Assembly (NCBI GenBank): GCA_019136175.1
Contig: JAGVUS010000279.1
Location: 1 to 5,022, forward strand
Length of the DNA stretch: 5,022 bases
Reading direction: 5' to 3'
Source: Chloroflexota bacterium
Lineage (GTDB): Bacteria; Chloroflexota; Anaerolineae; Anaerolineales; Anaerolineaceae
The notes beneath the pieces are model-generated. The model was not told where the DNA came from and ran no database searches. It saw only the letters and a list, made by a program, of their open reading frames with translations. This document shows, one piece after another, positions 1 to 4,924 of this stretch (positions within the stretch are counted from its first letter, which is position 1; each line of letters opens with the position of its first letter). The position numbers and the translations under genes are program-made.

Positions 1-528
1 TAAATAAACATTGAAGGCGATTAATGGCTGGCGTGCACCGATGACGGTTGCCCCGGCGGGTCCCACCACACGGGGTCCAAAATCGGGATCGCGTTCGGGA
101 TTGATGCCCATTTCTTCCTTGAGTGCTTCATACTGCCCCCGGCGGATGTTTTCCAGCCCCTGGCGTTCCGGTCGGGTGGCGGCTTCTTCATATAAGTAGA
201 TCGGGATATTCAACGTTTCCCCAACCCGCTTGCCCAGTCTCCGCGCCATCTCCACGCAGTCCTGCATGGTGACATCGCTGATTGGGACAAATGGTACCAC
301 GTCGGTGGCACCAATTCGCGGATGTGCGCCGGTATGTTGATCCAGGTTGATCAGCTGGGCAGCCCTGGCAATTGCCTGGTAGGCTGCCTCTTCCACCTGC
401 GCGGGTACACCGACAAAGAGGATGTGAATGCCAGGCACGGATTGTATGGCGGAAATGATTGCCTCCACCACTTCCGGGCGGCGGGCTTCGGAAAAATTGG
501 GAATGCATTCAACCAGTGGATTTGCCAT
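1..528 (-). CDS. ftcD: Glutamate formimidoyltransferase, N-terminal part (runs off left edge)
   Basis: This enzyme transfers the formimidoyl group from N-formimidoyl-glutamate to tetrahydrofolate, a cytosolic step of histidine catabolism and one-carbon metabolism. Only the first 176 codons are visible. The reading frame is open to base 1, so the stop lies outside the window. Recognisable family signatures are VECIPNFSEA (residues 6-15), HTGAHPRIGATDVVPFVPI (65-83), IPIYLYEEAATRPER (about 112-126), DFGP near residue 153 and the segment GATVIGARQPLIAFNV near the edge. His69 aligns with the catalytic His82 of the mammalian enzyme. Two in-frame ATGs are adjacent (531 and 528). The GAGGG just upstream favours 528 by spacing. 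Oddities: about 14 residues normally found between the VPG turn (32-34) and FVG (38-40), including the usual D-x-x-x-N-R-[ST]-V strand, are absent, and the Glu before the catalytic His is Ala68. The family call is firm; full activity is not assured. Confidence 0.9.
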   Translation of the reverse strand, partial: MANPLVECIPNFSEARRPEVVEAIISAIQSVPGIHILFVGVPAQVEEAAYQAIARAAQLINLDQHTGAHPRIGATDVVPFVPISDVTMQDCVEMARRLGKRVGETLNIPIYLYEEAATRPERQGLENIRRGQYEALKEEMGINPERDPDFGPRVVGPAGATVIGARQPLIAFNVYL

Positions 529-537
529 CATACCCTC

Positions 538-566
538 TTGACTTTGTGATGGCGTAATTATAATAT
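538..566 (+). promoter_or_regulatory. Candidate promoter for the SRAP gene
   Basis: A TTGACT (538-543) lies 17 bases before TAATAT (561-566), which also overlaps a TATAAT at 559-564. This is a sigma-70-like arrangement pointing toward the SRAP gene, in the only A/T-rich part of the divergent intergenic region. The distance to the start codon leaves a leader of about 85 bases. The same A/T core reads TATAAT on the opposite strand (562-557) and could also serve the divergent ftcD, although no good -35 is visible there. Confidence 0.45.
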
Positions 567-658
567 AGTTGATGCCGTCCGCTGCCGGGCAGGAAGGCTG
601 ATCCTCTGAATCAGGAGGAACCTCATCCGCCCGGGAACCGATGGACAAGGAGGCAAGC

Positions 659-1333
659 ATGTGTGGACGATTCAGCCTGACCCTGGATGCGGATGAGGTG
701 CGGCAGGCACTGCGGCTGGGGGAGATGCCGCCGGACTGGCAGCCGCGCTACAACGTGGCGCCTTCCCAACCGGTGGCGGTTGTGATGGATGCGGAAACGC
801 GCGATGTGCGCTGGATGCGCTGGGGTTTGATCCCCTCCTGGGCAAAGGATGAGACCATTGGCAGCCGGTTGATTAATGCCCGCGCGGAGACCCTGGTGGA
901 AAAGCCATCCTTTCGATCAGCTTTTGCCCGTCGGCGCTGCCTGATCCTGGCGGATGGGTTTTATGAGTGGCTGCGTCCTGCCACCGGCAAGGGCAGATCC
1001 CAGCCGTATTACTTCCGGCTGAAGAGCCGCAAGCCCTTTGCCCTGGCGGGCTTGTGGGAGACGTGGCGCTCCGCACCGGAAGCCCAGCCACTGACCACCT
1101 GCACCATCATCACCTGTGCAGCCAATGCGATGGTTGCCCCCGTCCACGAGCGGATGCCGGTGATGCTGGCGGGAGAACCTGCCTGGGACTGGCTGACGAT
1201 TGACCATCAGGCGGTGCTGCGGGCGATGCTGGCGCCCTTCCCACCGGAGAAGATGGAAGCCCTACCTGTGGAACGGTTTGTCAACGACCCGGCGTTTGAT
1301 TCGCCGGACTGCCTGAAACCTGCGGATATCTGA
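659..1333 (+). CDS. yedK: SRAP-domain protein (YedK/HMCES family), abasic-site DNA-protein crosslinking
   Basis: SRAP proteins bind single-stranded DNA and form a covalent thiazolidine link between Cys2 and abasic sites, shielding them from strand breakage. The 224-residue length matches the family. Visible signatures are MCGRFSL at the N-terminus with Cys2, RYNVAPSQP (30-38), RWGLIPSWAKD (54-64), NARAET with Asn73, DGFYEW with Glu103, and HERMP with His163. These correspond to the known active-site Cys, Asn, Glu and His. The upstream ATG at 641 would add six residues and bury Cys2, so it is rejected. ATG 659 has a perfect AAGGAGG (647-653) five bases upstream and places Cys second, to be exposed after Met removal. 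The gene is a single transcription unit between a divergent ftcD and a convergent transporter gene and ends before a hairpin terminator. All key residues are present and the gene looks intact. Confidence 0.96.
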   Translation: MCGRFSLTLDADEVRQALRLGEMPPDWQPRYNVAPSQPVAVVMDAETRDVRWMRWGLIPSWAKDETIGSRLINARAETLVEKPSFRSAFARRRCLILADGFYEWLRPATGKGRSQPYYFRLKSRKPFALAGLWETWRSAPEAQPLTTCTIITCAANAMVAPVHERMPVMLAGEPAWDWLTIDHQAVLRAMLAPFPPEKMEALPVERFVNDPAFDSPDCLKPADI

Positions 1334-1377
1334 GTTCTTCCTGATGGATTTGAAAAATTCTGGCTAATGAAACATCA

Positions 1378-1410
1378 GCCCCCGGAAATCATCAACCGGG
1401 GGCGTTATTT
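1378..1410 (+). terminator. Rho-independent terminator, probably bidirectional
   Basis: GCCCCCGG (1378-1385) and CCGGGGGC (1396-1403) form a perfect 8-bp G/C-rich stem with a 10-base loop, followed by GTTATTT. It lies 45 bases after the SRAP stop and 18 bases beyond the stop of the convergent VIT-family gene, so it may end transcripts from both sides. The T-tract is short on the plus side and weaker still on the minus side. Confidence 0.75.
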
Positions 1411-1427
1411 AAGGTCAACAGGATGAT

Positions 1428-2180
1428 CTATGGAACGTTGGGAATCTTCAGAATGACGCCAACGACATACCCAGCCAGTGCGCTTACCGTACCGATGACT
1501 GCCATTTCCAATCCACTGCGCCAGGGACGACCGACTGTGATGCGTGCTTTGTAAACCCCTACAACGAACAGAACCATGGCGGTGATGAAAATGGATGTGA
1601 TCATGCTGAGCCCCACCGGCAGAAATAGAAAAGGCACCAGCGGAATCAGCGAGCCGACAATGGCGGATAATCCCACCACAATTGCTGAACGGAAAGCGAG
1701 GGATCGATTGACCGGTGACAGCCTGTGTTCCTCCGCCATCATCACCGCAACCCAGATATCCTGGTTGTCGGTGATGGTATCCACAATCCGATCCAGCAGT
1801 TCGCCGGTGAACCCTTTTTTGGCATAGATGGAACGCACTTCATCGCGTTCCATGTGGGGTGCTTCCTGGATATGGCGATACTCACGCTCGCGTTCACTTT
1901 CATAATAGTCCGCATCTGCCATGGTTGAGGTGTATGCCACAGCACCCATGGAAATCGATTCGGCAAATGCTGCCGCCAAACCTGCCACCAGAACAATGCC
2001 GGGGTCGCTGGTCGCTGCCGCCACACCCAGAATGACTCCCAGTACATTGACCAACCCGTCCTGACCACCCAGAATGACATCGGAAAGACCATTGGCTTTC
2101 TTGTGGTTATCCTCGTCCAGCTTATAGTCTTGAGCTACCGTTATTTTTGTTTGTGCAATGCTTTTCCGCTGTGTTTTCAT
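1428..2180 (-). CDS. VIT1/CCC1-family divalent metal (Fe2+/Mn2+) transporter
   Basis: Membrane protein of 250 residues in the VIT1/CCC1 family, which moves Fe2+ or Mn2+ out of the cytoplasm (into vacuoles in plants and yeast). The first helix carries GGQDGLVNVLGVILGV (38-53), with Asp41 matching the conserved pore Asp. The second (about 62-88) carries AESISMGAVAYTS, with Met78 matching the pore Met. Residues 92-155 form an acidic cytoplasmic segment rich in Glu, ending in VAVMMAEEH (144-152). Its MM-x-x-E arrangement (Met147, Met148, Glu151) recalls the metal-binding domain of plant VIT1. Three further helices follow (about 165-187, 188-210, 222-246). The more common SMG-x-GEY is SMGAVAY here, so this is a divergent branch. 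The frame is open upstream to 2348, but ATG 2180 is chosen because it has an AAAGGAAG-type ribosome site and everything upstream is non-conserved in character. The metal and direction are inferred from the family. It probably belongs to the ArsR-led unit upstream. Confidence 0.88.
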   Translation of the reverse strand: MKTQRKSIAQTKITVAQDYKLDEDNHKKANGLSDVILGGQDGLVNVLGVILGVAAATSDPGIVLVAGLAAAFAESISMGAVAYTSTMADADYYESEREREYRHIQEAPHMERDEVRSIYAKKGFTGELLDRIVDTITDNQDIWVAVMMAEEHRLSPVNRSLAFRSAIVVGLSAIVGSLIPLVPFLFLPVGLSMITSIFITAMVLFVVGVYKARITVGRPWRSGLEMAVIGTVSALAGYVVGVILKIPNVP

Positions 2181-2220
2181 TGCTTCCTTTCCTCTCGAAT
2201 AGCAATCCATATCTTTCGCG

Positions 2221-2246
2221 ACAAAATATACCGGGCAAATCCCGGT
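2221..2246 (-). terminator. Weak hairpin with T-rich tail ahead of the VIT-family gene
   Basis: On the minus strand, ACCGGG and CCCGGT form a 6-bp stem with an ATTTG loop (2246-2230), followed by ATATTTTGT. It lies between the small membrane-protein gene and the VIT-family gene. It could act as a partial terminator or attenuator within the unit. The stem is short and the tail is interrupted, so chance is possible. Confidence 0.35.
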
Positions 2247-2274
2247 TTGATGAATTCCTCGATGCCGTGTCGTT

Positions 2275-2577
2275 TCAGACGATTGGAGGTCGGAGCAGGG
2301 GCTTCCAGGACAGGGAAGAACCGGAGCAACCAGGGAGGCTGATTTCACACGTTAGATCATGATTCCCCCATGTCTCACTGGTCAGGATTAACATGGGATG
2401 GTCATCCTCAAGGGACTCTTTTACCAGGCGGGATCGTACATTCATGGATTGGTTGGCTGTGTTGTGATGAAGGCTCTCCGCAATCACATGCATTGCCAAT
2501 CCGCAGATGCATAACATAATCAGGAAAACAACCCAGGTGTGACGGATTGTGCGGATCTCACCGTTCTTTTTGGACAT
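2275..2577 (-). CDS. Small single-span membrane protein, unknown function
   Basis: I do not recognise this 100-residue product. A basic N-terminus (MSKKNGEIRTIRHT) precedes one hydrophobic helix (about residues 15-34, WVVFLIMLCICGLAMHVIA) and a polar tail with a few His and Cys residues. ATG 2577 is chosen over the upstream in-frame ATG 2619 because GGGAG sits about seven bases before it. From there the gene overlaps the 3' end of the ArsR-family gene by 20 bases in another frame, which suggests translational coupling. The last 30 or so residues look compositionally arbitrary. A different frame becomes protein-like from about 2344 and ends on the start codon of the VIT-family gene, so the true C-terminus may have been lost to a frameshift. 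Coding status rests on the overlap and the membrane segment only. Confidence 0.5.
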   Translation of the reverse strand: MSKKNGEIRTIRHTWVVFLIMLCICGLAMHVIAESLHHNTANQSMNVRSRLVKESLEDDHPMLILTSETWGNHDLTCEISLPGCSGSSLSWKPLLRPPIV

Positions 2578-2887
2578 GATCCACTCCCTGCTGGAACAAT
2601 GCAATAATATGCGGATCATCCACGAGATAGTACACTTCCTTGCCCTGGCGGCGGGATTTTACCAGCCGCATCTGCCTCAACCACCGCAAGTGGTGTGAAA
2701 TGGCAGATTCGCTGATGCCAAGATTTTGTGCCAGCCCTCCCACGTTCTGTTCGCTCTGCACCAATACGGAGAGGATCTGCACCCGACTGGTGTCGCTGAA
2801 GGCGCGGAAAAGTTCAGCCACGTGGGCGGCTGTATGTTCATCCAAAACAAGGTCTTTGATATCCATTTTCATTATTAACATCTGCAT
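2558..2887 (-). CDS. ArsR/SmtB-family metal-responsive transcriptional repressor
   Basis: Winged-helix repressor of up to 109 residues, very close in layout to cyanobacterial SmtB. It has AELFRAFSDTSRVQIL (24-39), a recognition region NVGGLAQNLGISESAISHHLRWLRQMRLV (48-76) and a wing SRRQGKEVYYLVD (78-90). In SmtB and CzrA the C-terminal helix binds zinc through D-x-H and H-x-x-[EH]. Here Asp91, His93 and His104 are kept, but the fourth position is Lys107, with Glu108 next to it. The protein has no cysteine, so the alpha3 Cys site of ArsR and CadC is absent. Such repressors leave DNA when metal binds. Several ATGs are possible (2887, 2881, 2872, 2866), none with a clear Shine-Dalgarno; 2887 is the longest, and 2872 or 2866 would clear the operator. 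The gene heads a unit with a small membrane protein and a VIT-family transporter. The metal is not determinable from sequence. Confidence 0.9.
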   Translation of the reverse strand: MQMLIMKMDIKDLVLDEHTAAHVAELFRAFSDTSRVQILSVLVQSEQNVGGLAQNLGISESAISHHLRWLRQMRLVKSRRQGKEVYYLVDDPHIIALFQQGVDHVQKER

Positions 2888-2899
2888 ATATGTTCAAAT
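2876..2899 (-). promoter_or_regulatory. Candidate ArsR/SmtB-type operator
   Basis: On the minus strand AACAT (2894-2890) and ATGTT (2881-2877) form a 5-bp inverted repeat separated by eight bases, within a longer A/T-rich stretch starting TTTGAACATATATG. The overall look (TGAACA followed by an A/T core) resembles operators of SmtB, CzrA and NmtR-type repressors. It spans the expected transcription start and the first start codons, so bound protein would block its own promoter. Autoregulation is an inference. Confidence 0.55.
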
Positions 2900-2904
2900 G
2901 TTGT

Positions 2905-2933
2905 ATTATACACCAGTATCCGACATTTGTCAT
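2905..2933 (-). promoter_or_regulatory. Sigma-70-type promoter of the ArsR-family unit
   Basis: On the minus strand a perfect TATAAT (2910-2905) is preceded, with an exact 17-base spacer, by ATGACA (2933-2928), which matches the consensus -35 at five of six positions. Transcription should begin near 2898, giving a leader of only about 11 to 32 bases depending on which ATG is used. The operator-like palindrome lies directly downstream. Confidence 0.75.
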
Positions 2934-3029
2934 TGTAATTGACGCGAAGATTTTATAAAATCCATCCAGTTATTTTTGATGGATGAAGAACCGGCTGACT
3001 ATTCGTGGAATAATCATTCAATTTCATTC

Positions 3030-3057
3030 TTGACCTGCTGTGAATCTCTGGTAAAAT
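3030..3057 (+). promoter_or_regulatory. Promoter of the tRNA-Glu gene
   Basis: TTGACC (3030-3035) and TAAAAT (3052-3057) are 16 bases apart, and TGG directly before the second box gives an extended -10. The predicted start, near 3064, is about five bases ahead of the mature tRNA. That is a typical layout for a singly transcribed tRNA gene. Confidence 0.7.
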
Positions 3058-3068
3058 ATTGCTCTAGC

Positions 3069-3140
3069 GCCCCCATGGTCTAGTGGTTAGGACACAGCCC
3101 TTTCAAGGCTATAACCGGAGTTCGAGTCTCCGTGGGGGCA
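3069..3140 (+). tRNA. tRNA-Glu (anticodon TTC)
   Basis: The 72-base gene folds as a standard cloverleaf. The acceptor stem GCCCCCA/TGGGGGC is fully paired with discriminator A3140. The anticodon loop CTTTCAA (3100-3106) contains anticodon TTC at 3102-3104, reading GAA and GAG. The T-arm CGGAG-TTCGAGT-CTCCG is perfect, and the D-loop holds AGTGGTTA. The first anticodon-stem pair is a C-A mismatch (3095 with 3111). The 3' CCA is not encoded and must be added after transcription. The gene stands alone between its own promoter and terminator. Confidence 0.96.
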
Positions 3141-3144
3141 CAGG

Positions 3145-3183
3145 AAAACCTCCTGTCTTATTAAGACAGGAGGTTTTATTTTC
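3145..3183 (+). terminator. Strong rho-independent terminator of tRNA-Glu
   Basis: CCTCCTGTCTT (3149-3159) pairs perfectly with AAGACAGGAGG (3163-3173) around a three-base loop. The stem is extended by flanking A and T runs and followed by TTTTATTTT. It begins five bases after the tRNA discriminator base. Confidence 0.9.
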
Positions 3184-3390
3184 TCCTGTGTCGTATCCCC
3201 ACTGCCGGGGGCCTTGATCAGATCATACAAATTGTAAAACTCTGGCGGATCCTATCCTGACACCACTCCAGAAAACACTAACATAATAAATGGTACAATC
3301 AATTGGGGCAGGTCAAAACCTATATTCCGCAGGTACAATTTCTCAAAGCGGGGCAATTCTAAATTTACACAAATAATACAAGGCAAACTC

Positions 3391-3666
3391 ATGAAAAACA
3401 ACCTACCCATTCTTTCGATCATCATAATGCTTGTCCTGTTAGCAGGATGCACGTCTGTACCAACCGCTGACCTGGAAGACACAAGGGCAGCTATCGTCAC
3501 ACCTACGCGTGAACCAACGGCCACCTCCACCGTAACTCTCGTTCCCTCTCCCACCCCCAGCCCCGAGCCGACAGTAGATACAAGGTGGGAAATACCAGAT
3601 GATAGTTTGGCAGAACAAATTAAAAGCGCTATGCCGGTGATGTGTGGGGTGGTAAACATTATTTAG
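3391..3666 (+). pseudogene. Lipoprotein gene truncated by the IS insertion
   Basis: The product begins with a short basic start, a hydrophobic stretch (5-17) and a clear lipobox LLAGC with Cys20, so it should be lipidated and anchored on the outer face of the membrane. Residues 37-64 are a Thr/Pro/Ser-rich linker of the kind common in Chloroflexota surface proteins, normally leading into a folded domain. That domain is missing: only about 27 residues (DTRWEIPDDSLAEQ and onward) remain before the stop. The stop TAG (3664-3666) consists of the first three bases of the insertion sequence, so the host gene continued past this point before insertion. AAGG (3380-3383) seven bases upstream supports the start. 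No function can be assigned because the working domain is gone. Joining across the IS gives an open frame up to the window edge, but it lies antisense to another likely gene. Confidence 0.75.
3661..3663. repeat. Possible 3-bp target-site duplication (ATT), left copy
   Basis: ATT directly precedes the left IS end and recurs directly after the right end at 4892-4894. Three bases is the usual duplication for IS3-family elements. The flanks are A/T-rich, so chance cannot be excluded. Confidence 0.45.
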
Positions 3667-3692
3667 ACACAAAAAGGGGTCACTGTAAGGTG
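3664..3692 (+). repeat. Left terminal inverted repeat of the IS3-family element
   Basis: Compared without gaps with the reverse complement of 4863-4891, 21 of 29 bases agree. They form two blocks: the outer part from TAGACAC through the A-run and GGG, and the inner TAAGGTG, separated by a mismatched core. This is the usual two-part pattern for transposase recognition at the tip and internally. It lies beyond the 3' end of orfB. Confidence 0.85.
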
Positions 3693-4561
3693 GACTCCTT
3701 TCTTAAGGTTGAGTATAGCATAACCTGATTGTTCACGGCATAAACAGCAGCTGGCGTCTGATAGTTGAGTGCCTGATGCGGACGCTCAAAGTTGTAGAAG
3801 TGAAAATATCGCGAAAGTCCTAGCCGGGCTTCACGGGGCGACTGATAATCGTTGAGGTACACCTCCTCGTATTTCACCGAACGCCACAAGCGTTCGGTGA
3901 AAATGTTATCCGCAGCTCGGCCACGGCCATCCATACTGATTTGCACGTTGGCAGCCAGCAACCGCTCCAGATACTGCGAACTGGTGAAATGGCTTCCTTG
4001 ATCACTATTCCAGATAGTCGGAGTGGACAAGGAGAGTGCTCGATCTACAGCGACCAGAACAAAGGGTAATTCCAGTGTTTGATCGACCTCCCAGGCCACC
4101 ACAAAACGCGAGAACCAGTCAATGATTGCCACCAGGTAGATCCAGCCGCCATGCAGGCGGACATAAGTGATATCGATCCCCCAAACATGATTCGGGAAAC
4201 TGGCCGCAACATTCCGCAGTAAATAAGGATAAATTTTGTGTTTGGGTGCCGGTTTGCTGGTATTTGGGCCGGGTGCGATGCCTGCAATCCCCATTTCTCG
4301 CATATAGCGCTGCACTGTCGGGCGCGAAATCATATTCTGTTCCTGGTTGAGTACTACGGTGATGCGCCGAGAGCCGTAGAACGGCCAGTGGGTATAAATT
4401 TCATCAATCCGATGTTTGTTTGCCACTTCTTCTGGAGAAGGCGGCTGCGGGCTGTAGTACAGGCTGGATCTGCTGATGCCCAGCAGTTCGGCTTGCGTTC
4501 TGATGGATAGTTCCGGCAATCCTGGTTCGATCATCGCCAATCGCTCGCTTCTACTCAACAT
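3680..4561 (-). CDS. IS3-family transposase OrfB (DDE integrase-like catalytic subunit)
   Basis: A 293-residue protein that carries out strand cleavage and transfer for the element. The N-terminal part has LSIRTQAELLGISRSSLYY (18-36), followed by the helix-turn-helix-like HRIDEIYTHWPFYGSRRI (50-67). The integrase core holds the catalytic triad: Asp130 in WGIDITYV, Asp187 in NSDQGSHFTS and Glu223 in FTERLWRSVK. There are exactly 35 residues between Asp187 and Glu223, and the conserved Lys230 lies seven after the Glu. A typical FYNFERPHQALNYQTPAAVY (255-274) closes the domain. ATG 4561 overlaps the end of orfA by 11 bases. Making the usual OrfAB fusion would need a +1 (or -2) shift at the A9 run, because a -1 shift terminates. 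The protein is full length with no lesion visible. Confidence 0.95.
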   Translation of the reverse strand: MLSRSERLAMIEPGLPELSIRTQAELLGISRSSLYYSPQPPSPEEVANKHRIDEIYTHWPFYGSRRITVVLNQEQNMISRPTVQRYMREMGIAGIAPGPNTSKPAPKHKIYPYLLRNVAASFPNHVWGIDITYVRLHGGWIYLVAIIDWFSRFVVAWEVDQTLELPFVLVAVDRALSLSTPTIWNSDQGSHFTSSQYLERLLAANVQISMDGRGRAADNIFTERLWRSVKYEEVYLNDYQSPREARLGLSRYFHFYNFERPHQALNYQTPAAVYAVNNQVMLYSTLRKESTLQ

Positions 4562-4847
4562 AGCCAGATTTTTTTTTGAGCCAGTTGAGCTGCGTCGTCA
4601 ATCGGCCTATCTCGGTGTACAGTTCGTTCACCTGGCGTTCGTGTTCAGCCTGCCGGGTACGTTCACCTCTGGCCTCATCCTCGAACAGCCTGGGCAGATT
4701 TTCCATAGCTTGCTTCTTCCAGCGATACAGAACGTTCGGATGTACCCCGTATTCTGAAGCAATCTGATTGACCGTCTTTTCTTCTTTCAGGATTTCCAGC
4801 GTAATTTGCGCTTTTTGACTGGCGGAAAAGTGTTTTCGTTTGGGCAT
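4551..4847 (-). CDS. IS3-family transposase OrfA (DNA-binding subunit)
   Basis: A 98-residue protein with a basic start (MPKRKHFS) and a helix-turn-helix at about residues 12-45, containing TVNQIASEYGVHPNVLYRWKKQ, which recognises the element ends. A heptad-patterned coiled coil follows (about 60-92, ending QLNWLKKK), used for multimerisation. In IS3 elements OrfA alone binds DNA and can limit transposition, while an OrfAB fusion is the active transposase. The gene begins 16 bases inside the right inverted repeat, with only a weak GGA ahead of the ATG. Its last codons run through nine consecutive A residues and then end in TAG inside the orfB start. Confidence 0.93.
   Translation of the reverse strand: MPKRKHFSASQKAQITLEILKEEKTVNQIASEYGVHPNVLYRWKKQAMENLPRLFEDEARGERTRQAEHERQVNELYTEIGRLTTQLNWLKKKSGYVE
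4569..4577 (-). promoter_or_regulatory. A9 slippage run at the orfA/orfB junction
   Basis: Nine consecutive A residues on the coding strand encode the KKK near the OrfA end. Such runs in IS elements allow ribosomal frameshifting or RNA-polymerase slippage to make a fused transposase. Here orfB is in the +1 phase relative to orfA. A -1 slip reads four codons and meets TGA, whereas loss of one A (or gain of two) gives a continuous fusion through LAMLSRSER. Confidence 0.6.
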
Positions 4848-4862
4848 GATATTCCAAGTTTA

Positions 4863-4891
4863 CACCTTATGTCTGCCCTTTTTGGTGTCTA
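4863..4891 (-). repeat. Right terminal inverted repeat of the IS3-family element
   Basis: Partner of the left repeat at 3664-3692, with 21 of 29 bases matching when reverse-complemented. It lies just upstream of orfA, so it probably also contains or overlaps the weak transposase promoter region. Confidence 0.85.
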
Positions 4892-4894
4892 ATT
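4892..4894. repeat. Possible 3-bp target-site duplication (ATT), right copy
   Basis: Matches the ATT just before the left end of the IS. The support is limited by its short length and the A/T-rich surroundings. Confidence 0.45.
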
Positions 4895-4924
4895 TTTGTT
4901 ATCCACTTAACTTCTGGTGCTTCA

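Larger units (their letters stand above)
3664..4891 (-). mobile_element. Complete IS3-family insertion sequence (1228 bp)
   Basis: The element is bounded by imperfect inverted repeats beginning TAGACAC at both ends and contains two overlapping transposase ORFs read on the minus strand, orfA then orfB. The length, two-ORF layout and D-D(35)-E integrase core are typical of the IS3 family. Both ORFs are undamaged and all catalytic residues are present, so it may be active or recently arrived. The tips lack the 5'-TG common in this family, so the exact boundaries could shift by a base or two. It is inserted in the lipoprotein gene. Confidence 0.9.

Noticed and set aside
188..508. 106-codon minus-strand ORF starting at 508
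   Set aside because: It is a shadow of the ftcD frame, and its translation has no family character, while the adjacent frame gives a clear formimidoyltransferase.
1742..2092. 116-codon minus-strand ORF inside the transporter gene
   Set aside because: Overlaps the VIT-family gene in another frame. The Trp-rich product is an artefact of the underlying codons.
2181..2348. N-terminal extension of the VIT-family ORF up to 2348
   Set aside because: The extra 56 residues lack any membrane or family character, and ATG 2180 has a good ribosome site. I also looked for a metal riboswitch in this leader and found no recognisable fold.
2960..2984. ATCCATC and GATGGAT inverted repeat upstream of the tRNA promoter
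   Set aside because: A 7-bp A/T-containing stem with an 11-base loop and no T-tract; it lies between divergent promoters and fits no clear regulator or terminator pattern.
3292..3339. GGTACAAT occurs twice 40 bases apart upstream of the lipoprotein gene, each followed by a GGGGCA segment
   Set aside because: The shared part is only eight bases plus a loosely spaced motif, in A/T-rich DNA. It is not enough to call an iteron, operator or duplicated promoter.
3252..3659. 135-codon minus-strand ORF opposite the lipoprotein
   Set aside because: Low-complexity Val/Gly-rich reading of the Thr/Pro-codon region; the plus strand has a proper signal peptide, lipobox and Shine-Dalgarno.
3069..4891. tRNA gene followed by a mobile element, considered as a tRNA-targeted integration site
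   Set aside because: The IS lies more than 500 bases downstream, is an IS3-type transposon with its own ends, and no repeat of the tRNA 3' end is visible near it.
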